Assembly (NCBI RefSeq): GCF_029892105.1
Contig: NZ_JARZAJ010000015.1
Span: 62,001-126,000, forward strand
DNA length: 64,000 bases
Direction of reading: 5' to 3'
Origin: Kitasatospora sp. GP82
GTDB taxonomy: Bacteria > Actinomycetota > Actinomycetes > Streptomycetales > Streptomycetaceae
The stretch's first letter is position 1, and every line of letters begins with the position of its first letter. This document shows, piece after piece, positions 8,848-16,711 of the stretch. The notes below the pieces were generated by a model. That model worked only from the letters and a program-made list of their open reading frames with translations. It was not told where the DNA came from and made no database searches. Position numbers and translations under genes: made by a program.

Positions 8848-10809
8848 ATGAAGATCCGCCACACCGGCGGCCGGACCAGGCGTTTCGCCTTGGGCAGCAC
8901 CGTCGCGCTCCTCGTCGGGGGCATGAACGCACCGGCCGTCCTCGGCTTCGCCGGGGACCAGTACCACCAGTACGTCATCAACCAGCCCGGTTACAAGGCC
9001 GACTACGGCCACTGGCAGACCCTGACGCTGCCGACCAGGTTCCGGATCAACGCGATCCACGCGACCCTGCTGCGCACCGGGAAGATCCTGATCGTCGCCG
9101 GCTCGGGAAACGACCAGAACGCCTTCGACGCCAACACCTTCAAGACCCTGCTCTGGGACCCGGCGAAGAGCACCTACAAGCTGATACCCACCCCCGTGGA
9201 CATGTTCTGCGGCGGCCACACCTCGCTGCCCGACGGCCGGGTCCTGGTGGCCGGCGGCACACTGCGCTACGAGGCACTGGACGGTGCGGTCAAGAAGGCC
9301 GCAGGCACCATGCGGGTGCGCAACGAGAACCCGGACGCCGCGCGCACCTTCCCCAAGGGCACGGTCTTCACCGCACCGGACGGCCGCGAGTACGCCAGTA
9401 CGGCCGAAGTCACCGTGCCCGCCGCCACGAAGACCATCGCCAGGGCCAACGCCTCCAAGGGCACCGGCGCCACCAAGGTGACCGTCACCGCCGGCGAGCG
9501 GCAGGTCTTCGTCGAGGCGGTCACCGCAGGCACCTCGTACGTCGACCGGAACCCGGCCCAGTACACGGTCAAGGGCCTCACCGGCGCCGACGCCCGCAAC
9601 CTCTACGGCATGGGCACCGCGATGACCCTGGACAAGCAGGACTTCCAGGGCATCCGCAACGCCTACGAGTTCAACCCGGACACCGAACTGTACGAGCAGG
9701 TCCCGGACATGGCGTCCGCACGCTGGTATCCGACCCTCACCGGACTCGGCGACGGCAAGGTGGTCACCGTCTCCGGCCTGGACGACACCGGCCAGATCCT
9801 CAGCGGCAACGACAACGAGCTCTACGATCCGGCCACCCGCACCTGGTCCAAGGCCCCGGACCGGTACTTCCCCACCTACCCCTCGCTCTTCCTGACGGCC
9901 TCCGGCAAGCTCTTCTACTCGGGTTCCAACGCGGGCTACGGACCGGCTGACAAGGGCCGCACGCCCGGCCTGTGGAACCTCAAGGACAACAGCTTCCAGA
10001 CCGTCGACGGTCTGCGCGACCCCGACCAGCTGGAGACCTCCTCCTCCGTGCTGCTGCCGCCCGCACAGCAGCAGAAGGTGATGGTGCTGGGCGGCGGCGG
10101 AGTCGGCGAGTCCCCGGCCTCGACCGCCCGCACCGGCATAGCCGACCTGACGGCACCCCAACCGCACTTCACCCCCGGCCCCGACCTGCCGGCCGGCGGC
10201 ACCCGGTACCTCAACAGCGTGATCCTCCCGGACGACACCGTCTTCACCACCGGCGGCTCCGGCGACTACCGGGGCAAGCACCGCAGCGATCTGCTGAAGG
10301 CACAGACCTACCATCCGGACACCAACAGCTTCACCACCGCCGCCGAGCCCTCCATCGGCCGCGACTACCACTCCGAGGCGCTGCTGCTCCCCGACGGCCG
10401 GGTGGTGGTGCTCGGCTCCAACCCGCTCTTCGCCGACAAGGCCGACACCCAGCCCGCCGCCTTCGAGCAGCGGATCGAGATCTACTCCCCGGCCTACCTC
10501 TTCCACGGCGACCGGCCCGAAATCACCGCCGCTCCCGGCAGAGCCGCGCTGGGCGACTCCATCACGGTCTCCACCCCGCACCCGGGCGACATCGCCACCG
10601 CCAAGCTGATCCGCCCGAGTTCGGTCACCCACGCCACCGACGTGGAACAGCGGTCGGTCGCCCTCACCATCACTTCCCGCGGCGGCACCGGCCTCTCCCT
10701 CGCCCTCCCCCGCAACCCCGATCTCCTCCCGCCCGGCTGGTACATGCTCTTCGCCACCGACCGGAACGGGACCCCCTCCGTAGCCCGCTGGATCCAGATC
10801 ACGGCCTGA
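8848..10809 (+). CDS. glxA: Mononuclear copper-radical oxidase GlxA
   Basis: Galactose-oxidase-like enzyme that acts on the CslA glycan and is needed for its deposition in Streptomyces. The 653 residues start with an Arg-rich signal or signal-anchor (residues 11-34), followed by kelch-type beta-propeller repeats and a C-terminal immunoglobulin-like domain. Likely copper-site residues, by alignment to galactose oxidase from memory, are Cys121 in FCGGH and Tyr294 in ARWYP (the Cys-Tyr cofactor), Tyr507-His508 in GRDYHSE and His595 in VTHATD. A purine-rich GGGGGG lies just upstream of ATG 8848. A separate promoter or co-transcription with cslA are both possible. Confidence 0.95.
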   Translation: MKIRHTGGRTRRFALGSTVALLVGGMNAPAVLGFAGDQYHQYVINQPGYKADYGHWQTLTLPTRFRINAIHATLLRTGKILIVAGSGNDQNAFDANTFKTLLWDPAKSTYKLIPTPVDMFCGGHTSLPDGRVLVAGGTLRYEALDGAVKKAAGTMRVRNENPDAARTFPKGTVFTAPDGREYASTAEVTVPAATKTIARANASKGTGATKVTVTAGERQVFVEAVTAGTSYVDRNPAQYTVKGLTGADARNLYGMGTAMTLDKQDFQGIRNAYEFNPDTELYEQVPDMASARWYPTLTGLGDGKVVTVSGLDDTGQILSGNDNELYDPATRTWSKAPDRYFPTYPSLFLTASGKLFYSGSNAGYGPADKGRTPGLWNLKDNSFQTVDGLRDPDQLETSSSVLLPPAQQQKVMVLGGGGVGESPASTARTGIADLTAPQPHFTPGPDLPAGGTRYLNSVILPDDTVFTTGGSGDYRGKHRSDLLKAQTYHPDTNSFTTAAEPSIGRDYHSEALLLPDGRVVVLGSNPLFADKADTQPAAFEQRIEIYSPAYLFHGDRPEITAAPGRAALGDSITVSTPHPGDIATAKLIRPSSVTHATDVEQRSVALTITSRGGTGLSLALPRNPDLLPPGWYMLFATDRNGTPSVARWIQITA

Positions 10810-10814
10810 CTTCC

Positions 10815-10872
10815 AGGGGCAACGGTGAACCCGTCAGAGCCCCGCGCCCCTGACGGGTTCACCGTTGCCCCT
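10815..10872. terminator. 23-bp perfect palindromic bidirectional terminator
   Basis: Arms 10815-10837 and 10850-10872 are perfectly complementary with a 12-nt loop. It lies between the convergent stops of glxA and the GH6 gene; the last base overlaps the GH6 stop codon. It should terminate both strands. Confidence 0.85.
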
Positions 10873-11879
10873 CAAGAGCTCCCGTGCGCCAGACCCAGGG
10901 CGTACCCGAGCCAGAAGTCCCCTGCCCTGGGCTCGCCGCGCCCGCAGTCGCCGTCCGACTCGCCGGGGTTCTTGATCCAGAGGTAGGCGTCCACGCCCGG
11001 TCGGCCGGTCTCCGTGGTCGGGGACTCGCCCAGGGCCCGTCCGGCCGGGTTGCACCAGTCGCGGTCGCCGAGCGGTCCGTTGCCGTTGCGGCTGGTGTCG
11101 ATCACATAGTGTTTGCCGTCGAGCAGCGCCGACAGTCGGTCACCGTAGGCCGAACTCTGTTCCGTCGTATAGAAGTTGGAGACATTGACGGAGAAGCCGT
11201 CGGCCTCCGCGACCCCTGCGCCACGCAGGGCCCCGGCCAGCCGCTCCTGGTCCTTGAGCCAGCCCGCATTGCCCGCGTCGAGGTAGACACGCACCTTCGG
11301 GTGCTTCTTCAACTCCCGTACCGCGTAGGTCAGTAGCTCGTAGCGTTCGGTGGCGGCCGTCGGCGGGACCCCGCAGCTGTCCAGGGTGTGCGCGACGGCG
11401 TCCGGCTCCAGGACCACCCAGGCCGCGCGGTCGGCCAGACCGGCGGCGAGCTGGTCGATCCAGGCCCGGTAGGCGGGGGCGTCGGCGGCACCGCCGGCCG
11501 AGAACTGGCCGCAGTCGCGGTGCGGTATGTCATAGGCGACGATCAGCGCCGTTCGCCCTGCCGCGGTGGCCCGTAGCGTCAGGTCCTCGGCCTTGGCGCG
11601 GGCGTCCTGGCCGCCGAGCCACAGGGCCGAGGGCTGGTCGGCGATCCGGGCCAGGGTCTTCGCGTCGGCGCCGGTCGTCCGCGCCAACTGCCGCGCGGCG
11701 GCGGTCTGGTCGGAGACGAAGAAGGTCTGCCCCGACTGCTGGGCGAGCAACCCGCCCCCGCCCCCGGTCGGTGCCGGCCGTGCGCCCCCCGACGCCCCGC
11801 CACCGCACCCGGCCACCGCACCGGCCGACAGCGCGGCCAGTAGGACCGCCGTCACCACTCGCCACCGCAGGCGCACCAC
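10872..11879 (-). CDS. cslZ: Glycoside hydrolase family 6 endoglucanase (CslZ type), lipoprotein
   Basis: Predicted secreted beta-1,4-glucanase of 335 residues. The N-terminus carries a signal peptide ending in the lipobox AVAGC (Cys25), then a Gly-rich linker, so it is probably a surface lipoprotein. GH6 signatures are YDIPHRDCGQFSAGGA (catalytic Asp in RDC), VVLEPDAVA and WIKNPGESDG (second acidic region). In S. coelicolor a GH6 gene follows cslA-glxA in the same direction; here it is inverted and convergent, separated by a strong palindrome. It probably trims the CslA glycan. The gene symbol is by position and family. Confidence 0.88.
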   Translation of the reverse strand: MVRLRWRVVTAVLLAALSAGAVAGCGGGASGGARPAPTGGGGGLLAQQSGQTFFVSDQTAAARQLARTTGADAKTLARIADQPSALWLGGQDARAKAEDLTLRATAAGRTALIVAYDIPHRDCGQFSAGGAADAPAYRAWIDQLAAGLADRAAWVVLEPDAVAHTLDSCGVPPTAATERYELLTYAVRELKKHPKVRVYLDAGNAGWLKDQERLAGALRGAGVAEADGFSVNVSNFYTTEQSSAYGDRLSALLDGKHYVIDTSRNGNGPLGDRDWCNPAGRALGESPTTETGRPGVDAYLWIKNPGESDGDCGRGEPRAGDFWLGYALGLAHGSS

Positions 11880-12000
11880 AACCGCCCCTCCCCGCCATCA
11901 CGGTCGGCACCAGCCTTGCACAGCCGGTGCCGACCGGGGGGCGGTTGGGCGAACATGCGCGCGTCAGCGGCTCAGCGGCCCCCCGGTGCCCGAACCGGCC

Positions 12001-12714
12001 TCAGGCGGAGGCGAGATCGGGCACCCGCCAGTCGATCGGCTCCGCACCGAAGCCGGCCAGCGCCTCGTTGATCTGCGAGAACGGACGGCTGCCGAAGAAC
12101 AGCTTGGCCGAGAGCGGCGACGGGTGCGCGCCCTGCACCACCACGTGCTTCGAGGTGTCGATCAGCGGCAGCTTCTTCTTGGCGTAGTTGCCCCAGAGCA
12201 CGAAGACGCAGGGCTCCTCGCGGTCGCTGACCGCCTTGATGACCGCGTCGGTGAACTTCTCCCAGCCCTTGCCCTTGTGCGAGTTGGCCTCATGGGCACG
12301 CACCGTGAGCACCGCGTTGAGCAGCAGCACGCCCTGCTCGGCCCAGTGCATCAGATAGCCGTTGTCCGGCGCCGGGACGCCGAGGTCGGCGTGCAGCTCC
12401 TTGAAGATGTTCCGCAGCGACGGCGGGGTCTTGGTGCCGGGCAGCACCGAGAAGCTCATCCCGTGCGCCTGGCCGTCGTCGTGGTACGGGTCCTGACCGA
12501 GGACCAGCACCCGGACGTCCTGGTAGCGCGTGGCCTCCAGCGCCGAGAACTCCTGCCCGCTCGGCGGGAAGACCTGGTGCTCGGCACGCTGCTGCGCCAC
12601 GAACTCGGCCAGCTCCGCGAAGTACGGCTTCTCCAACTCGCCTGCCAGCGCCTCGCGCCAGGACTCCGGCACCTCGAACCCCGTGCCCACGGCCACCTCA
12701 GCCAGCTCCGTCAC
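12001..12714 (-). CDS. ung: Uracil-DNA glycosylase, family 1
   Basis: Removes uracil from DNA in base-excision repair. The 237-residue length fits the family. It has the catalytic water-activating motif GQDPYH, the uracil-binding LLNAVLTVR and the HPSPLS loop. The start is GTG at 12714 with GGGAGG eight nt upstream. It is monocistronic, with a large palindrome separating it from the HAD gene upstream. Confidence 0.97.
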   Translation of the reverse strand: MTELAEVAVGTGFEVPESWREALAGELEKPYFAELAEFVAQQRAEHQVFPPSGQEFSALEATRYQDVRVLVLGQDPYHDDGQAHGMSFSVLPGTKTPPSLRNIFKELHADLGVPAPDNGYLMHWAEQGVLLLNAVLTVRAHEANSHKGKGWEKFTDAVIKAVSDREEPCVFVLWGNYAKKKLPLIDTSKHVVVQGAHPSPLSAKLFFGSRPFSQINEALAGFGAEPIDWRVPDLASA

Positions 12715-12801
12715 GACTCAACCTCCCACCGGGCTGCGCCCGGACCGCACGTCCTTCTTGCACCCCGAACGCTACACAGCCCCACCGACAGCCGGAGCCG
12801 C

Positions 12802-12885
12802 GAACCCTTTCAGGGTCCTTTAGGCGCAAGGGGTAACCGCCAGGGGCGCGCGCCCCTGGTGGTTACCCCTTGCCCTGAAGGGTTC
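12802..12885. terminator. Large nested palindrome between HAD gene and ung
   Basis: The outer arms 12802-12815 and 12873-12885 pair with one bulge. The inner arms 12827-12848 and 12851-12872 pair with one wobble, so almost the whole 84 nt can fold into a single hairpin. It lies immediately after the HAD stop codon on the minus strand. It shares short words with the 10815 palindrome. Confidence 0.8.
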
Positions 12886-12887
12886 TC

Positions 12888-13667
12888 TCAGATGAGTTCG
12901 ATCAGGTCGGCGATCGACTTGACCACTCGGCCCGGCCGGTACGGGTAGCGCTCGACATCCGCCGCGCCGGTGAGCCCGGTGAGCACCAGGATGGTCTCCA
13001 TACCGGCCTCCATGCCCGCCACGATGTCGGTGTCCATCCGGTCGCCGATCATCACCGCGGACTCGGAGTGGGCACCTGCGGTGTTCAGCGCCTCGCGCAT
13101 CATCAGCGGGTTCGGCTTGCCGACGAAGTAGGGGTCGACGCCGGTCGCCTTGGTGATCAGTGCGGCGACCGAGCCGGTGGCCGGCAGCACGCCCTCGGTG
13201 GACGGGCCGGTCTCGTCCGGGTTGGTGCAGATGAAACGGGCGCCCGCGTTGATCAGGCGGATCGCCTTGGTCAGCGCCTCGAAGCTGTAGGTGCGGGTCT
13301 CGCCGAGCACCACGTAGTCCGGGTTGTTGTCGGTCAGTACGTAGCCGGCCTGGTAGAGCGCGGTGGTCAGACCGGCCTCGCCGATGACATACGCGGTACC
13401 GCCGGGGCGCTGGCCCTTGAGGAACTTCGCGGTCGCCAGCGCGGAGGTCCAGATGCACTCCTCCGGCACCTCCAGGCCCATCCCGGCCAGGCGGGCGCTG
13501 AGGTCCCTGGGCGTGTAGATCGAATTGTTGGTCAGCACCAGGAAGGGCTTGCCCGACTCCCGCAGGCGCCGGAGGAACTCCTCCGCGCCCGGAATCGGCG
13601 TGCCCTCGTGGATGAGGACGCCGTCCATGTCGGTCAGCCAGGACTCGATGGGCTTGCGGTCTGCCAC
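12888..13667 (-). CDS. HAD-IIA family phosphatase (NagD-like)
   Basis: A haloacid-dehalogenase-superfamily sugar-phosphate or nucleotide phosphatase of 259 residues. Motif I is LTDMDGVLIHEG, motif II is VLTNNS, the Lys is in VGKPNP and motif IV is MIGDRMDTDI. The cap domain between motifs II and III is of the IIA type. The start is GTG at 13667, with GGAG about 8 nt upstream. Family substrates range from UMP/GMP to p-nitrophenyl phosphate; the real one is not apparent. Confidence 0.9.
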   Translation of the reverse strand: MADRKPIESWLTDMDGVLIHEGTPIPGAEEFLRRLRESGKPFLVLTNNSIYTPRDLSARLAGMGLEVPEECIWTSALATAKFLKGQRPGGTAYVIGEAGLTTALYQAGYVLTDNNPDYVVLGETRTYSFEALTKAIRLINAGARFICTNPDETGPSTEGVLPATGSVAALITKATGVDPYFVGKPNPLMMREALNTAGAHSESAVMIGDRMDTDIVAGMEAGMETILVLTGLTGAADVERYPYRPGRVVKSIADLIELI

Positions 13668-14046
13668 GTGCGTGTCTCCAGAGGTCGTGCGGTGGTCGTA
13701 CGGAGGACGTCCGGTCCGTACGGAACTGCGCCCCCACCGCCCGGAGCGGGCTGGTGGAGGGGTGCTACTGGCTGCCCCAACACCCCCAGCCTAATCCGCA
13801 CGTCTGTCCGAGGGCAGCGCGTCCCGCCCACCGGACTCCACCCGTCGGTGCCCCGCCCCGGCCCGCTCGTATCCTCAACGGCTCCTTAAGCGCCCCCTAA
13901 GGGAGCTGACATACCGTCAGTCGACCGTCGCCGCCTGGCTACCGTACGGAGAAGAGGAGCGGACCCGACCCGCGCCGGCCCCCACGCACAGACACCGAGC
14001 CCCACACCGGGCACACGGTCCCCCACGCGAAGGAGCACCACCCGCC
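13668..14046. other. 379-nt divergent promoter region (HAD / LPMO)
   Basis: No gene is supported. An imperfect inverted repeat (13881-13888 with 13898-13906, one bulge) lies about 140 nt upstream of the LPMO start and is a candidate operator or a weak terminator. The remainder shows nothing recognisable. Confidence 0.4.
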
Positions 14047-15009
14047 ATGTCCGCTCGCCGCACCACCACGGTCGCCGCGCTCGCCGTCGCCGGTTGCGCC
14101 CTGGCCGGCGCCCTCGGCTCCGGTACCGCGTACGCGCACGGCTCGATGCAGAACCCGCTCAGCAGAGTCGAGGGCTGCTATCTGGAAGGTCCGGAGCAGC
14201 CGAAGTCGGACGCCTGCAAGGCCGCCGTCTCGCTCGGCGGCACCCAGGCCATGTACGACTGGAACGGTGTACGGATCGGCGACGCCGACGGGCAGCACCG
14301 CCGGCTGATCCCCGACGGCCGGCTGTGCAGCGCCAACAACACCGAGTTCGCCGGCCTGGACCTGCCGCGCGCCGACTGGCCCGCGACCAACCTCACCTCG
14401 GGCGCGGACTTCACCTTCCGGTTCCGCGCCACCGCGCCGCACCGGGGCACCTTCCAACTCTTCATCACCAACAGCAGCTACCGCCCGTCCCAGCCGCTGA
14501 GCTGGTCGGACCTGGAGCCGACGCCCTTCCTGACGATCACCGACCCGCAACTGGTGGACGGCCAGTACGTACTGCCCGGCAAGATCCCCGCGGGCCGGAC
14601 CGGCCGCCAGCTGATCTACGCGATCTGGCAGCGCTCGGACAGCCCGGAGGCGTTCTACTCCTGCTCGGACGTGGTCTTCGACGGCAGTGGCAGCGCGGCG
14701 GGCACGGCGGCCCTCCCGGCCTCCGACAGCGGGGTCGGGCACGTCCACGACAGCCCGGCCGCCAACGCCGCTGCCCCGGCTGCCGTACCGGCCGCAGCGG
14801 TCAACGCGCAGGCCCAGGCCCCGGCTGCGGCTGCGGCTGCCGCACCGGCTGCCGGAACCCGAGCCCGGGCCACCGAGCAGCTCGCCCAGACCGGTACCGA
14901 CCGGGCCACCGGCATGACGGCCGCCGTCGGCGCGTCCTTCGTGCTCGCCGGAGGCACGGTCGCGTACCTCAACCGCCGGCGCCGCGCTGCGGGCAACCAC
15001 GCCCGCTGA
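14047..15009 (+). CDS. AA10 lytic polysaccharide monooxygenase with LAxTG sorting signal
   Basis: Copper LPMO that oxidatively cleaves chitin or cellulose-like chains. The signal peptide (1-30) ends AYA, so His31 becomes mature His1; with His132 (APHRG) it completes the histidine brace. The AA10 domain runs to about residue 215. An Ala/Pro-rich linker of about 60 residues leads to LAQTG (279-283), a hydrophobic stretch and an Arg-rich tail, which is a class E sortase signal. The enzyme should therefore be linked to the cell wall. Location near cslA-glxA parallels LpmP-type LPMOs of Streptomyces. No sortase gene is present in the window. Confidence 0.9.
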   Translation: MSARRTTTVAALAVAGCALAGALGSGTAYAHGSMQNPLSRVEGCYLEGPEQPKSDACKAAVSLGGTQAMYDWNGVRIGDADGQHRRLIPDGRLCSANNTEFAGLDLPRADWPATNLTSGADFTFRFRATAPHRGTFQLFITNSSYRPSQPLSWSDLEPTPFLTITDPQLVDGQYVLPGKIPAGRTGRQLIYAIWQRSDSPEAFYSCSDVVFDGSGSAAGTAALPASDSGVGHVHDSPAANAAAPAAVPAAAVNAQAQAPAAAAAAAPAAGTRARATEQLAQTGTDRATGMTAAVGASFVLAGGTVAYLNRRRRAAGNHAR

Positions 15010-15164
15010 ACGGCTTCCGGCAGACGATTCACCCCCGACCCCCGGGCACCGACCGCGCGCCTGCGATCCCCCCTCCCCGGCGCGCCCGGTGCCCGGGCTC
15101 ACCATCGCCACCCCGGGCGCGGCCGTGTCAGCGGACCGGCAGGCGCGCGTGATTGAGTAAGCGC

Positions 15165-16253
15165 ATGAGCAGCGCGTCCCACTCTCCGTTCCGCGTCGGT
15201 CTGATCGGCTACGGCCTGGCCGGCTCCGCCTTCCATGCCCCGCTGATCGCCACAACTCCCGGTCTGCGGCTGGACGCGGTGGTCACCGCCAACCCCGAGC
15301 GCCGGGCCCAGCTGCACCGGGAGCACCCCGGCGCCCATCCGCTGGACACCCCCGAGCAACTGCTCGCCGAGGCCGACCGCCTCGACCTGGTGGTGATCGC
15401 CTCGCCGAACCGCACCCATGTCCCGCTGACCCGCGCCGCGCTGCACGCCGGTGTGGCGACCGTGGTCGACAAGCCACTGGCGGCCACCGCCGCCGAGGCC
15501 CGCGAACTCTGCGAACTGTCGGAGCGCACCGGCGTCCTGCTCTCGGTGTTCCAGAACCGCCGCTGGGACGGCGACTTCCTGACCGCCCGCCGGCTGGTGA
15601 CCTCCGGCGCACTGGGCCGGGTGCACCGCTTCGAGTCCCGGTTCGAGCGGTTCCGGCCCAAGCCGAAGGCGGGCTGGCGCGAGCTGGCCGACCCGGCCGA
15701 GGTCGGCGGCACCCTGTACGACCTGGGCAGCCACCTGGTGGACCAGGCGCTCACCCTGTTCGGTCCGGTGGAGGCGGTGTACGCCGAGGTCGACGTACGG
15801 CGGGACGGCGCGGTGGTGGACGACGACGCCTTCCTCGCACTGACCCACACCGGTGGCGTCCGCTCGCACCTGTGGACCAGCGCCCTGGCGCCGCTCGCCG
15901 GGCCGCGCCTGCGGGTGCTCGGCGATGCGGCCGGGTACGTCAAGTCCGGCATGGACCCGCAGGAGGCGGATCTCCGCTCGGGCCGACGCCCGGACGACGG
16001 CCGGGCCTGGGGCGCGGACGACCCCGCCGCGTACGGCACCCTGGGCACCGACGAGTCCGTCACCCGCCACCAGGGCAGGTCGAAGGTGCCGACCGACCCG
16101 GGCGACTACCCCGCCTACTACGCCGGGATCGCCGCCGCCCTGGCCGACGGCACACCGCCGCCGGTGGACCCGCGCGACGCCGTCGCCACGCTGGCCGTCC
16201 TGGAGGCCGCACACTCCTCCGCGGCCACGGGGACGGTGGTCCGTCTCCCCTGA
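15165..16253 (+). CDS. Gfo/Idh/MocA-family oxidoreductase
   Basis: NAD(P)-dependent sugar or inositol-type dehydrogenase of 362 residues. The Rossmann motif VGLIGYGLAGSAFHAP lies near residue 12, and the catalytic Lys is in VVDKPLA. The C-terminal half is the alpha/beta substrate domain with DLGSHLVDQAL. I place the start at ATG 15165 rather than TTG 15153 because no ribosome site favours the TTG; the site before 15165 is also weak. The substrate is not predictable. Confidence 0.88.
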   Translation: MSSASHSPFRVGLIGYGLAGSAFHAPLIATTPGLRLDAVVTANPERRAQLHREHPGAHPLDTPEQLLAEADRLDLVVIASPNRTHVPLTRAALHAGVATVVDKPLAATAAEARELCELSERTGVLLSVFQNRRWDGDFLTARRLVTSGALGRVHRFESRFERFRPKPKAGWRELADPAEVGGTLYDLGSHLVDQALTLFGPVEAVYAEVDVRRDGAVVDDDAFLALTHTGGVRSHLWTSALAPLAGPRLRVLGDAAGYVKSGMDPQEADLRSGRRPDDGRAWGADDPAAYGTLGTDESVTRHQGRSKVPTDPGDYPAYYAGIAAALADGTPPPVDPRDAVATLAVLEAAHSSAATGTVVRLP

Positions 16254-16396
16254 CCGGGACGGTGCTGTGCCTCTCGCTCTCACCTGCAACTGTGCGGCAA
16301 ACCTTCACGTCCAGCAGACCCCTATTTGGCGATCAGCCCGACAAGGCGTCAGTAGGATAAGCCGCTCAACACTGGCTTGATGAGAGGCACATGGTC

Positions 16397-16711
16397 ATGG
16401 GGGACACCGGGTTTCGGGTACAGCCCGACGCTCTCGGAAGGTATGCGTCAACGATCACCGAGCAGCTCGACCAGCTCAGTCGGGTCCAGTCCGCGATCGC
16501 GGGCATCGTCATCTCGCCCGACGCCTTCGGGCACCTGCCGAACGCTCAGAACCTGGCGCACACCTACCAGGAGCACGCCGACGCGAGCCGGCAGAACCTC
16601 AATGACCTCTCCGAGGCCTTGACGGGGACCGCGGATGGGCTCAACCACGCGGCTGAGAACTACGCCGCGCACGACCAGGAGATCAGCTCGGCTCTCGGGG
16701 GCGGACAGTGA
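16397..16711 (+). CDS. Small EspC/WXG100-like T7SS substrate
   Basis: A predicted all-helical ESX-type protein of 104 residues (GFRVQPDALGRYASTI, then LDQLSRVQSAIAGI), similar to the EspC-like type VII secretion target family. There is no signal peptide and no strict W-x-G. ATG 16397 is preferred to ATG 16391 because GAGAGG then has 9-nt spacing. Its stop overlaps the next gene's GTG by 4 nt, so the two are translationally coupled and probably act as a heterodimer or carrier-cargo pair. Confidence 0.72.
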   Translation: MGDTGFRVQPDALGRYASTITEQLDQLSRVQSAIAGIVISPDAFGHLPNAQNLAHTYQEHADASRQNLNDLSEALTGTADGLNHAAENYAAHDQEISSALGGGQ

